64,000 bases of DNA, from NCBI GenBank assembly GCA_040216635.1, contig JAVJOU010000023.1, positions 62,001 through 126,000 on the forward strand, given 5' to 3'. The stretch comes from UBA1479 sp040216635. GTDB lineage: Bacteria > Pseudomonadota > Alphaproteobacteria > Rhodospirillales > Casp-alpha2. Of the stretch, positions 1 through 7,723 are shown in pieces. The translations under genes were made by a program, and so were the position numbers. The notes under the pieces were generated by a model, which was not told the DNA's origin, did not search any database, and saw nothing but the letters and a program-made list of their open reading frames with translations. Numbering within the stretch: the stretch's first letter is position 1; the number at the start of each line of letters is the position of its first letter.

Positions 1-44
1 ATGGTGCCATATTCCCGCGGTACATCAGGTGGATATGAGACGCC

Positions 45-401
45 ATGGACATCGGAACGATCCTGCATACGTGGATTTCCGGCAAGCTTGTCGGCACAGA
101 CGAGTTCGGAAACCGCTACTACAAGAACAAGGGCAACGCGCTTTACGGGCGCGAACGCCGCTGGGTGCTCTACAAGGGGCGCAAGGAAGCTTCCAAAGTA
201 CCGTCAGAATGGCACGCCTGGTTGCATCACACCTCGGCCGAGCCCCTGACCGAAAGCGCCACGCAGGCGCGCTCCTGGCAGAAAGAGCATATCCCCAACC
301 TGACGGGGACGGCCGGTGCCTACCGCCCGGCGGGCCACGATTTCAAAGGCGGCGAGCGGGCCCATGCGACGGGCGACTACGAAGCCTGGAAGCCCGAATA
401 G
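45..401 (+). CDS. NDUFA12-family (B17.2) NADH:ubiquinone oxidoreductase accessory subunit
   Basis: Protein of 118 residues. The N-terminal half carries the family signature of a short helix followed by GTDEFGNRYYKNKG and RRWVLYKG, then PSEWHAWLHH, all typical of the mitochondrial NDUFA12/B17.2 family and its alphaproteobacterial counterparts. The family is an accessory subunit bound to the peripheral arm of respiratory complex I. It is full length for a bacterial member. In many alphaproteobacteria it sits, as here, directly upstream of an MlaD gene and a DUF2155 gene, far from the main nuo operon. The preceding 44 bases hold no recognisable gene. Confidence 0.93.
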   Translation: MDIGTILHTWISGKLVGTDEFGNRYYKNKGNALYGRERRWVLYKGRKEASKVPSEWHAWLHHTSAEPLTESATQARSWQKEHIPNLTGTAGAYRPAGHDFKGGERAHATGDYEAWKPE

Positions 402-445
402 GTCCCGTCCCGTGGCGGGGCTTCTGGCATGATGGTCCAACTTCC

Positions 446-943
446 ATGACCCTGGAATCCAAGGAACAGTTGATCGGCGGCTTGGCGCTTATCGTGCTGC
501 TGGCGGTGATCGGTGTTCTGAATCAAAGCCGCGACCTCGCCAAAAACAGCAATGGTCATATCGTGGTCGACGCCCTGTTCGGCAAGGTTGATGGAATTCA
601 GCCGGGTGCCGAAGTCCGCATGGGCGGTATTCGAATCGGGACCGTCGCGGGCCAGCGCCTGGATGAAAGCTTCCGCGCTGTCCTGTCTCTTAACCTGACG
701 GGCAACATCCTGGTGCCGAAGGATTCGTCGGCATCGGTTCAGACCGACGGCCTGTTCGGCGGAAAATACATCGTGGTCGAGCCGGGAGCAGAAGAACAGG
801 GGCTGAAGACCGGGGACCTCATTGCCTATACCCAGGATGCGCAGGTCGTCAGCGATATCCTGGATTTGATCATTTCCCAGGGACGGGCCGCGATGGAGGC
901 CCGCAAGGCCGCCGCGGACATCGTGCCGGCGCAGACAAAATAG
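446..943 (+). CDS. mlaD: MlaD-type MCE domain protein (first of two)
   Basis: Protein of 165 residues counted from the ATG at 446; the open frame extends further upstream but that part overlaps the NDUFA12 gene and looks like translated antisense. One N-terminal membrane segment (about residues 8-25) is followed by an MCE domain with the usual GxxPGxEVRMGGIRIGTV and DGLFGGKYI motifs. MlaD is the periplasmic lipid-binding ring of the Mla phospholipid transport system that maintains outer-membrane asymmetry. The mlaE permease and mlaF ATPase genes are not in this window. It is 15 bases upstream of a second MCE gene, so the two are probably co-transcribed. Confidence 0.9.
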   Translation: MTLESKEQLIGGLALIVLLAVIGVLNQSRDLAKNSNGHIVVDALFGKVDGIQPGAEVRMGGIRIGTVAGQRLDESFRAVLSLNLTGNILVPKDSSASVQTDGLFGGKYIVVEPGAEEQGLKTGDLIAYTQDAQVVSDILDLIISQGRAAMEARKAAADIVPAQTK

Positions 944-958
944 GGACGGGGACGGAAC

Positions 959-1408
959 ATGGGACGCAACGCAATCGAAACGATTCTCGGCGCGGTGGTG
1001 CTGCTGGTTGCCGGGGTGTTCATGTTCTTTGCCTTCAATGTGGCGCAGGTCAAGGCGGTGTCCGGCTACGAGATCAAGGCGCATTTCCTTAAGATCGGCG
1101 GCCTGTCCAAGGGCAGCGACGTGCGAATCAACGGGATCAAGGTGGGCACGGTGACGGAACGCCTGCTTGACCCGACAACCTTCGAAGCCGTGGTCGTGAT
1201 GTCGATCGAGCCCGATGTGAAATTACCCAAGGACACGGTCGCGACGATCGGCTCCGAAGGGATTCTGGGCGGGAAATACGTGCGCCTGAAACCGGGCACG
1301 GAAAAAGAGCCGCTGCCGGCCGGTGCGCGCATCGCCCGGACCCAGGATTTCAAATCCCTGGAGGATCAGGTGGGCGAGATCATCTTCCTGGCCACGGGCG
1401 GGAAATAG
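959..1408 (+). CDS. mlaD: MlaD-type MCE domain protein (second of two)
   Basis: Protein of 149 residues. It starts MGRNAIETILG and has one membrane segment (about residues 8-27) and an MCE domain with GSDVRINGIKVGTV and EGILGGKYVRL. The same domain layout as the preceding gene shows these are tandem paralogues, but their sequences differ well beyond a recent duplication. This copy looks closer to the standard alphaproteobacterial MlaD, judged from the IETILGA N-terminus. It is followed after 6 bases by the DUF2155 gene, the normal neighbour. Which of the two serves in the Mla complex, or whether they form a mixed ring, cannot be told from sequence. Confidence 0.92.
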   Translation: MGRNAIETILGAVVLLVAGVFMFFAFNVAQVKAVSGYEIKAHFLKIGGLSKGSDVRINGIKVGTVTERLLDPTTFEAVVVMSIEPDVKLPKDTVATIGSEGILGGKYVRLKPGTEKEPLPAGARIARTQDFKSLEDQVGEIIFLATGGK

Positions 1409-1414
1409 CACGGC

Positions 1415-1801
1415 ATGCGGATCTGTTCCGCCTTTCTTCTGTGTATCGGTGTGATGTTCGCCGGGGCTGCGCAGGCAGCGCCCATGGACAAGGTCATTCT
1501 GCAAGGACTGGACAAGGTTACGGCACGGGTTTCGACGCTTGAAACCCGGGTCGGCGAGGTCGTGCGGTTCGGCACGCTCGAAATCATCGCCCGGCATTGC
1601 GACAAACGCCCGCCCGAAGAAACGCCGGAAAGTGCGGCCTATCTGGATATCTGGGAGATTCGCCCGGGCGAGCCGGCGGTCAGCCTGTTCCGCGGTTGGA
1701 TGTTCGCATCCAGTCCGGCGCTCAACGCGCTGGAACACCCGGTCTACGACATCTGGGTGTTGGATTGCGGGCCGGCTGGTGGGCAAGCCAAACCAAGATA
1801 G
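1415..1801 (+). CDS. DUF2155 family periplasmic protein
   Basis: Protein of 128 residues with a Sec signal peptide (MRICSAFLLCIGVMFAGAAQA, cleavage near residue 21). The rest matches the DUF2155 pattern: VILQGLDKVTARVSTLE, a central RFGTLEIIARHCDKRPPEE, and FRGWMFASSPALNALEHPVYDIWVLDC. Two cysteines (in RHCDKRP and VLDCG) could form a disulphide. The family is confined largely to alphaproteobacteria and has no established function. It follows mlaD with 6 bases between them, which fits a role in the envelope, but that is inference. Confidence 0.9.
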   Translation: MRICSAFLLCIGVMFAGAAQAAPMDKVILQGLDKVTARVSTLETRVGEVVRFGTLEIIARHCDKRPPEETPESAAYLDIWEIRPGEPAVSLFRGWMFASSPALNALEHPVYDIWVLDCGPAGGQAKPR

Positions 1802-1971
1802 ACGGTTTGGGCATGCGGCTTGCGGGTAAAATCGTATTACGCGTACCCTACATGTCTTGAGAGTGCCGGGGAGACCGATCAAGTTCATCAAGGCTTGGGA
1901 TGGTCCAGGCTGCGCGAGGAGACAGGATCGAATTGCGTAAAGTCTCGCTTTGATGGGCATGGGCGGCGTGA

Positions 1972-3504
1972 GTGGCTAACTGGGAGATCGGCAAGAACGA
2001 AAAGCTTGGGGCGGAACTGTTCAGGGCGGTTTATGAACAGGATGCTCTGGGGATGGCGTTGCGGGCCGTCGGGCCAAGGGATTCGCACTGGCTCGATGCC
2101 AATGACAAGTTCTGCCAAATTTTCGGCTATACCCGCGAAGAGCTGCTTGAACTGACCTCCGTCGATATTTCCTATCCCGAAGAACAGGATGACGCCGTTG
2201 AGTACAACGAGCGTTTGCTGGCTGGTGACCTGAAAAGCTATTCCCGCGAAAAGCGCTACGTCCACAAGGACGGCCATGTCATTTGGGCAAACGTTTGGCT
2301 GTCGGCGGTCTATGGTTCAAACGACCAGCCAAGCCTGATCGTTTCCGTTATCGAGGATATTACGGAACGGAAACGCGACGAGGCGGCACTTCTGGAAAGT
2401 GAAAACCGGTTCCGGGCCCTTGTCGATGCCCTGCCTTCCGCGATCCTGATGAAGGATGTGGATGGCACCTACCTGCACGCCAATAACCGGTGGTTCGAAT
2501 GGTTCAATCCCAAGCGTGTTCCCATCACGGGAAAGACGGTGCGGGATTTCTATCCCGATGACCACGCCGCCGGCATCATCGCGCAGGAAGACGAGGTCCT
2601 AAAGACGGGACAAAGCATTGAATATGAATATGAAACGCCGTTCAGTGACGGCAACGTACGCAGTACCTTGCTGCAAAAATTTCCGGTAACCGATGCCGAC
2701 GGTGAAATCATCGGGATCGGCGGAATCAACACGGACATTACCGAACGCAAGCGCGCCGAGGCCGAGATCATCGCTTCCAAGGAACAGGCGGAGATCGCGA
2801 ACCGGGCGAAATCGAAATTTCTTGCCCATATGAGCCATGAGTTGAGAACCCCGTTGAACGCCATCGTCGGATTTTCCGAGGCCTTGATGACGCAGACCTT
2901 CGGCCCCCTGGGGGATGAAAAGAACGTAGAGTTCGTCAATGCGATTCATGAGGCGGGAACGCATCTCACCCAGATCATCGGCGATATCCTCGACCTTTCC
3001 CGGATCGAGGCCGACCACATGCCGATCGACGAGACCGTCATTGATGTTTCTGCGGTTGTTGAGCGCAGCCTTTCGATGATGGCGGCCAAGGTTGCGGAAA
3101 AGGGCCTTGTCGTGCGGTCGGATACTCAAGGTATTTCCGCGAAAATCCGGGCGGATGAACGGCTTATTACCCAGGTTGTCCTGAACCTGTTGTCCAACGC
3201 CGTGAAGTTCACACCCTCCGGCGGCCGCATCGATGTTCTGGTCAACGCGGTAAACGGCGAAGGCTTGACGCTCCGTGTTTCAGACAGCGGTGTCGGTATC
3301 GACCCAAGGTATCTGGACAAGGTATTGGAGCCTTTCGTCCAGGCTGGCACCTATTCCAGCCCCGAACATGGAGGCACGGGATTGGGGCTGGCGATCTGTC
3401 GGTCTTTGATGGAATTGCACGGCGGCGCTTTGACCATTGAAAGCGAGTTGGGCATTGGGACGACGGCAACGGCCGCATTTCCGCCGGAGCGTGTGATCGG
3501 CTGA
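1972..3504 (+). CDS. PAS-PAS sensor histidine kinase (orphan, cytoplasmic)
   Basis: Protein of 510 residues starting at GTG 1972; a stop codon lies directly upstream in frame, so no earlier start exists. Order: PAS (about 12-132, ending ITERKR), PAS (about 142-262, again ending ITERKR), HisKA with H-box MSHELRTPLNAIVGFSEAL (phosphorylated His289), and HATPase_c with the N-box LLSNAVKFTPSGG and G-boxes DSGVGI and GGTGLGLA. No membrane segment is seen, so the signal is probably cytoplasmic. The H-box and the following FGPLGDEK resemble the PleC/DivJ kinase group of alphaproteobacteria. No response regulator is adjacent. It is inserted in an otherwise conserved neighbourhood between the DUF2155 gene and aat. 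Confidence 0.93.
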   Translation: MANWEIGKNEKLGAELFRAVYEQDALGMALRAVGPRDSHWLDANDKFCQIFGYTREELLELTSVDISYPEEQDDAVEYNERLLAGDLKSYSREKRYVHKDGHVIWANVWLSAVYGSNDQPSLIVSVIEDITERKRDEAALLESENRFRALVDALPSAILMKDVDGTYLHANNRWFEWFNPKRVPITGKTVRDFYPDDHAAGIIAQEDEVLKTGQSIEYEYETPFSDGNVRSTLLQKFPVTDADGEIIGIGGINTDITERKRAEAEIIASKEQAEIANRAKSKFLAHMSHELRTPLNAIVGFSEALMTQTFGPLGDEKNVEFVNAIHEAGTHLTQIIGDILDLSRIEADHMPIDETVIDVSAVVERSLSMMAAKVAEKGLVVRSDTQGISAKIRADERLITQVVLNLLSNAVKFTPSGGRIDVLVNAVNGEGLTLRVSDSGVGIDPRYLDKVLEPFVQAGTYSSPEHGGTGLGLAICRSLMELHGGALTIESELGIGTTATAAFPPERVIG

Positions 3505-3582
3505 TTTTGCCTGGGCCGGCCTTGGTTTGTGACGCGTGCCGGAAACGTTCGCGGCCTCTCATAGACTCCATCAAAACAAGGG

Positions 3583-4254
3583 CTAGCCGTTGCTGCCCAT
3601 GCGCTCCAACTCTTTCATCACCTGGCCGGGGGGCGGGTTGATCGGGAATCGCGCCTGATACTCAAGCGCCGATTCCAGGCGCTTTTGGTAATCCCGGGCG
3701 GGAATTTCCTCGCAGCCGAAGGTCTTCAAATGGTCGGTCACGAATTGTGTATCCAACAGGCGAAACCCGCCCAGGCGCAGGCGTGCGACCAGATGGGCAA
3801 GGGCGACCTTGGAGGCATTGGTCACGCGCGAAAACATGCTTTCGCCGAAGAACGCCCCCCGGAGTGCCACGCCGTATAGCCCGCCCGCCAGTTCGCCGTC
3901 CTTCCAGGTTTCAAGGGAATAAGCGAAGCCCAGATGGTGCAATTCGACGATCGCATCGCGAATCGGCGTGTTGATCCAGGTGTCCGTGCGCCCAGGACCG
4001 GGGGCAGCACATTCGTCCAGGACCCGTTCGAAAGCTGAATTGGCGCGGACGATGAACTCGCCCCGGCGCAAGACCTTGCGCAGGCTTTTGGAAATGTGGA
4101 AACCGTCCAGCGGCAGCACGCCGCGCTGTTTGGGATCGACCCAGAAGACCTGCGGATCGTCGTGGCTTTCCGCCATGGGGAAGATGCCGGCGGCATAGGC
4201 GCGCAGCAGCAGTTCCGCGGGCAAGCCTTCCTGGAACTGGTCGCGCCGGCTCAT
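3583..4254 (-). CDS. aat: Leucyl/phenylalanyl-tRNA--protein transferase
   Basis: Protein of 223 residues. It transfers Leu or Phe from aminoacyl-tRNA to the N-terminus of proteins carrying basic N-terminal residues, marking them for ClpAP under the N-end rule. Family motifs visible are LLLRAYAAGIFPMAE, FWVDPKQRGVLPLDGFHISKSLRK, TWINTPIRDAI, GGLYGVALRGAFFGESMFSR and LLDTQFVTDHL. Length is normal. It follows accC by 12 bases on the same strand, the order common in alphaproteobacteria, so it is probably the last gene of the aroQ-accB-accC-aat transcript. Confidence 0.97.
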   Translation of the reverse strand: MSRRDQFQEGLPAELLLRAYAAGIFPMAESHDDPQVFWVDPKQRGVLPLDGFHISKSLRKVLRRGEFIVRANSAFERVLDECAAPGPGRTDTWINTPIRDAIVELHHLGFAYSLETWKDGELAGGLYGVALRGAFFGESMFSRVTNASKVALAHLVARLRLGGFRLLDTQFVTDHLKTFGCEEIPARDYQKRLESALEYQARFPINPPPGQVMKELERMGSNG

Positions 4255-4266
4255 GGGCGCGGGCCC

Positions 4267-5619
4267 CTAGGCGTCGTCCCGGTCCGCCGCCATGAGCTGT
4301 TCCAGCCAATGGATGTCATAGCTGCCGTCGACGAAATCCCGTTCGCCGATGATGCGTTGTTGCAGCGGTATGCCCGTCGAGATGCCATCGATCACAAATT
4401 CCTCAAGCGCGCGGCGGAGGCGCATCAGGCATTCATTCCGCGTTGCGCCATGAACGATCAGCTTGGCGATCATGCTATCGTAGTGCGGCGGCACTGTGTA
4501 GCCGGAATAAAGGGCGGAATCGACCCGCACCCCCAGGCCGCCCGGGGCATGAAACACGCCGACCTTGCCCGGCGACGGCGCGAACGTTTCCGGATCCTCG
4601 GCATTGATGCGGCATTCGATGGCATGGCCGCGCAATTTGATGTCGTCCTGAGTGACCGACAGCTTGGAACCCTGGGCGACGCGAATCATTTCGCGCACGA
4701 TGTCGATGCCGGTAATGGCCTCGGTAATGGGATGTTCGACCTGCAGGCGGGTGTTCATTTCGATGAAATAGAACTCGCCGTTTTCGTACAGATATTCGAC
4801 CGTGCCGGCGCTCTGATAGCCCAGCTTGGCGATGGCGTTGACGGTGACGGCGCCGATTTCCGCCCGTTGGGCCTCGTTCAGGGCCGGAGAGGGGGCTTCT
4901 TCCAATACCTTCTGGTGGCGGCGCTGCAGTGAGCAGTCGCGTTCGCCCAGGTGCACGACGTTACCCAGGCTGTCGGCCATGATCTGAATTTCGATATGAC
5001 GCGGCGTATCCAGGTACTTTTCCATATAGACGGCGCCATCGCCGAAGGCAGCGGCGGCCTCGCTCTGTGCCATCTTGACCAGGTCTTCCAACTCTCCCTC
5101 GTGGCGCACGACCTTCATGCCGCGCCCGCCGCCGCCGGAAGCTGCCTTGATCAGCACCGGATAGCCGATGTCCTTGGCGACCAGGGCTGCGTCCTTGATA
5201 TTGTCGATCGCACCGTCCGACCCGGGCACCACGGGAATGCCGGCGTTCTTGGCGGCGGTCTTGGCCTGAACCTTGTCACCCATCAGGCGGATATGATCGG
5301 CCGAGGGGCCGATGAAGGTGAACCCATGTTCGGCCACCATCTGGGCGAAATCGGCGTTTTCCGACAGGAACCCATAGCCCGGATGGATGGCATCGGCGCC
5401 CGAAATCGCGGCCGCCGACAGCACCGCCTGGATCGACAGATAACTGTCCTTGGCCGAAGGCGGGCCGATGCACACGCTTTCGTCGGCGAAGCGCACATGC
5501 ATGGCGTCCGTGTCGGCGGTGGAATGCACGGCGACCGTGGAGATGCCCATTTCCCGGCAGGCGCGCAGGATACGCAGCGCGATTTCCCCTCGGTTGGCGA
5601 TCAGGACTTTTTCGAACAA
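4267..5619 (-). CDS. accC: Acetyl-CoA carboxylase, biotin carboxylase subunit
   Basis: Protein of 450 residues. It carries out ATP-dependent carboxylation of biotin on BCCP, the first half of malonyl-CoA formation for fatty acid synthesis. It begins with the biotin carboxylase N-terminal motif KVLIANRGEIALRILRACRE, has the ATP-grasp glycine loop KAASGGGGRGMKVV, the DCSLQRRHQKVLEEAPSP stretch and the catalytic EMNTRLQVEHPITE region. The length is standard. It lies 10 bases downstream of accB on the minus strand, forming the usual accBC pair. Confidence 0.98.
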   Translation of the reverse strand: MFEKVLIANRGEIALRILRACREMGISTVAVHSTADTDAMHVRFADESVCIGPPSAKDSYLSIQAVLSAAAISGADAIHPGYGFLSENADFAQMVAEHGFTFIGPSADHIRLMGDKVQAKTAAKNAGIPVVPGSDGAIDNIKDAALVAKDIGYPVLIKAASGGGGRGMKVVRHEGELEDLVKMAQSEAAAAFGDGAVYMEKYLDTPRHIEIQIMADSLGNVVHLGERDCSLQRRHQKVLEEAPSPALNEAQRAEIGAVTVNAIAKLGYQSAGTVEYLYENGEFYFIEMNTRLQVEHPITEAITGIDIVREMIRVAQGSKLSVTQDDIKLRGHAIECRINAEDPETFAPSPGKVGVFHAPGGLGVRVDSALYSGYTVPPHYDSMIAKLIVHGATRNECLMRLRRALEEFVIDGISTGIPLQQRIIGERDFVDGSYDIHWLEQLMAADRDDA

Positions 5620-5629
5620 GTCCTGGCTC

Positions 5630-6082
5630 CTATTCGAGAATCAGCAAAGGTTCGCCGAATTCAACGGGCGTTCCGCTGGTCACCATGACCTTCTTGACCG
5701 TGCCCGAACGGGGGGCGGTGATCTGGTTGAAGACCTTCATGGCCTCGACCAGAAGCAAGGTATCGCCTTCCTTGACCGTATCGCCTTCCTTGACGAAATC
5801 GGGGCTTTCCGGGTCGGGAGAGGTATAGACCACGCCGACCATGGGCGAGGTCACGGCGCCAGCGGGCACCCCCTGGTCGCCGCCCGATGCATCCGCAGCA
5901 GGTGCCGGGGCCGCCATGGGCATGGGGGCTGCCGCCGCCACGGCGGTGGCACCCTTGGACACGCGCAGGGACCAGTCGTCATGGGTGTACTCGATTTCCG
6001 TCAATCCGGTTTCCTCGAGCAATTCAGCCAGCTTGCGGACGGCGTCCGCGTCGATATCGGTCGCTTTGGGGCTTTTCGCCAT
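5630..6082 (-). CDS. accB: Acetyl-CoA carboxylase, biotin carboxyl carrier protein
   Basis: Protein of 150 residues. An N-terminal helical domain (about 1-45) is followed by an Ala/Pro-rich flexible linker (about 46-72) and a C-terminal biotinyl domain. The biotin attachment site is EAMKVFNQI, with Lys116 as the modified residue. The domain also contains the thumb region PDPESPDFVKEGDTVKEGD typical of acetyl-CoA carboxylase BCCPs. It lies directly upstream of accC and 7 bases downstream of aroQ. Confidence 0.98.
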   Translation of the reverse strand: MAKSPKATDIDADAVRKLAELLEETGLTEIEYTHDDWSLRVSKGATAVAAAAPMPMAAPAPAADASGGDQGVPAGAVTSPMVGVVYTSPDPESPDFVKEGDTVKEGDTLLLVEAMKVFNQITAPRSGTVKKVMVTSGTPVEFGEPLLILE

Positions 6083-6089
6083 TTTTCCC

Positions 6090-6536
6090 TTACCCGTTGT
6101 TTTTCAGACGTTTGGCTAGCGCTTCCAAGGCCAGCTCGTATCCCTGACCGCCCAGGCCGCAAATCATGCCGTCGGCGGCCTTGGATACAAAGGAATGATG
6201 CCGGAATTCTTCGCGCCGGTGAATGTTCGAAAGATGCACTTCGATGATCGGCAGGTCGATGGCGCTGAGCGCGTCCAGAATCGCAACCGATGTATGGGTA
6301 TAGGCGCCCGCATTGATGACGATCCCGGCGTGGGTTTTGGCGCCTTCCTGAATCCAGGTGACCAACTCGCCTTCGTCGTTGGATTGGCGGAAATCGATGT
6401 CCAGCCCCAGGCCTTTGGCCCGTTCGCGGCAGGCGTCCTCGATCGCAGCAAGGGTTTCCTTGCCGTAGATGTCCGGCTCGCGCGTACCCAGTAGGTTCAG
6501 GTTCGGGCCGTTGAGGATAAGGATCGTCGATGCCAT
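6090..6536 (-). CDS. aroQ: Type II 3-dehydroquinate dehydratase
   Basis: Protein of 148 residues from the ATG at 6536. A longer open frame exists, but the extra 33 residues have no family similarity and 148 is the usual length. It catalyses dehydration of 3-dehydroquinate to 3-dehydroshikimate in the shikimate pathway. Motifs are ILNGPNLNLLGTREPDIYG with the catalytic Tyr, FRQSNDEGELVTWI, INAGAYTHTSVAI and IEVHLSNIHRREEFRHHS. It heads the aroQ-accB-accC-aat cluster and is divergent from the thiS-thiG gene. Confidence 0.97.
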   Translation of the reverse strand: MASTILILNGPNLNLLGTREPDIYGKETLAAIEDACRERAKGLGLDIDFRQSNDEGELVTWIQEGAKTHAGIVINAGAYTHTSVAILDALSAIDLPIIEVHLSNIHRREEFRHHSFVSKAADGMICGLGGQGYELALEALAKRLKNNG

Positions 6537-6653
6537 GGCTTTAATTCCGGGCGCACAAGGGCGCGCAAACGCGGTTTCATTCGTCAGGTAGCGGCTTATA
6601 GCACGCTGCGTGATATGAGAAACATCCCGTTTCACCCCACCTGAGCGTTGAAA

Positions 6654-6690
6654 GGGGCTGGCCTGAACCCCATAATTCCTTTAAGGCCAG
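6654..6690 (+). promoter_or_regulatory. Two overlapping hairpins in the thiS-thiG leader
   Basis: GGGG at 6654-6657 can pair with CCCC at 6668-6671, while CTGGCCT at 6658-6664 can pair with AGGCCAG at 6684-6690. The first places the CTGGCCT arm in its loop, so the two structures exclude each other. They lie 30 bases upstream of the thiS-thiG start. The TPP riboswitch core is not recognisable here. Seen in sequence; any regulatory role is inference. Confidence 0.3.
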
Positions 6691-6720
6691 ACCAAACAAG
6701 GCTCCGAGGATACCGCTTCA

Positions 6721-7716
6721 ATGCAAGTTCAGATCAATGGCGAAACCCATTCCCTAGACGCACCGCTCTCCGTGAAGGAGCTGCTGACCCGAATCGGCCT
6801 GGACCCGGCCAAGGTCGCGGTCGAACGCAATTTGGAGATCGTGCCCAAATCCGGCTATGGCCAGATCGGGGTCGAGGACGGCGATCGCCTGGAAATCGTT
6901 CATTTCATCGGCGGCGGTGCGCCGGATTCGACGCCGGCATCCGATGACGAGGATGTCTTGGAAGTGGCCGGACACACATTCCGTTCACGCTTGATCATCG
7001 GCACCGGCAAATACAAGGATTATGACCTGAACCGTCAGGCGGCCGAAGCGGCCGAAGCCGAAATGATCACGGTCGCCGTCCGGCGCGTCAATCTGACCGA
7101 CCCGAACCAACCCTTGCTGGTCGACTACCTGGATCCCAAGAAATACACCTACCTGCCGAATACGGCGGGCTGTTTCACTACGGACGATGCCGTGCGGACC
7201 CTGCGCCTGGCGCGGGAAGCCGGTGGCTGGACTTTGGTGAAGCTGGAAATCCTGGGCGAACAACGCACCCTGTATCCGATGATGCCGGAAACGATCGAAG
7301 CCACGGCGGCCCTGACGGAAGAAGGTTTCCAGGTCATGGCTTATTGTTCGGACGACCCGATCCTGTGCAAGCGGGTGGAGGAGGCGGGCGCCGTCTCCAT
7401 CATGCCGTTGGGAGCCCCCATCGGCTCGGGCCTGGGCATTCAAAATCCGGTCAACATCCGCCTGATCAAGGAACAGTCCGAAGTGCCGGTGATCGTCGAT
7501 GCCGGTGTCGGTACGGCGTCGGATGCGACCATCGCCATGGAACTGGGCTGCGACGGGGTTCTGATGAACACGGCCATCGCCGAAGCCAAGGACCCGGTGT
7601 TGATGGCGCGCGCCATGAAGCACGCGGTCAAGGCCGGGCGCGAGGCCTATCTCGCGGGGCGCATGCCGCGCAAGATGTACGCCGATCCGTCGTCGCCGCT
7701 GTCCGGGCTGATTTAG
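6721..7716 (+). CDS. thiG: ThiS-ThiG fusion (sulfur carrier / thiazole synthase)
   Basis: Protein of 331 residues. Residues 1-66 are a ThiS ubiquitin-like fold ending in HFIGGG, then a short acidic linker, then ThiG from about residue 80 (DVLEVAGHTFRSRLIIGTGKY) to the end. ThiG motifs include the Schiff-base lysine in TLVKLEILGE, the LPNTAGC loop and the phosphate-binding PIGSGLGIQNP, DAGVGTASDA and GVLMNTAIA stretches. ThiG makes the thiazole phosphate moiety of thiamine from deoxyxylulose phosphate, dehydroglycine and sulfur donated by the ThiS C-terminal thiocarboxylate. Fused forms occur in other alphaproteobacteria, but here the Gly-Gly end is internal. No other thiamine gene is in the window. 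A GAGG upstream supports the start. Confidence 0.95.
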   Translation: MQVQINGETHSLDAPLSVKELLTRIGLDPAKVAVERNLEIVPKSGYGQIGVEDGDRLEIVHFIGGGAPDSTPASDDEDVLEVAGHTFRSRLIIGTGKYKDYDLNRQAAEAAEAEMITVAVRRVNLTDPNQPLLVDYLDPKKYTYLPNTAGCFTTDDAVRTLRLAREAGGWTLVKLEILGEQRTLYPMMPETIEATAALTEEGFQVMAYCSDDPILCKRVEEAGAVSIMPLGAPIGSGLGIQNPVNIRLIKEQSEVPVIVDAGVGTASDATIAMELGCDGVLMNTAIAEAKDPVLMARAMKHAVKAGREAYLAGRMPRKMYADPSSPLSGLI

Positions 7717-7723
7717 GCGGGGT

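Noticed and set aside
1..249. 82-codon open frame at the window start
   Set aside because: It overlaps the NDUFA12 gene in another frame and has a composition typical of out-of-frame GC-rich DNA.
6637..6720. TPP riboswitch upstream of thiS-thiG
   Set aside because: Isolated CTGAG and GAACC-like words occur, but the ordered core (CTGAGA, then ACCC and GAACCTGATC) is not present.
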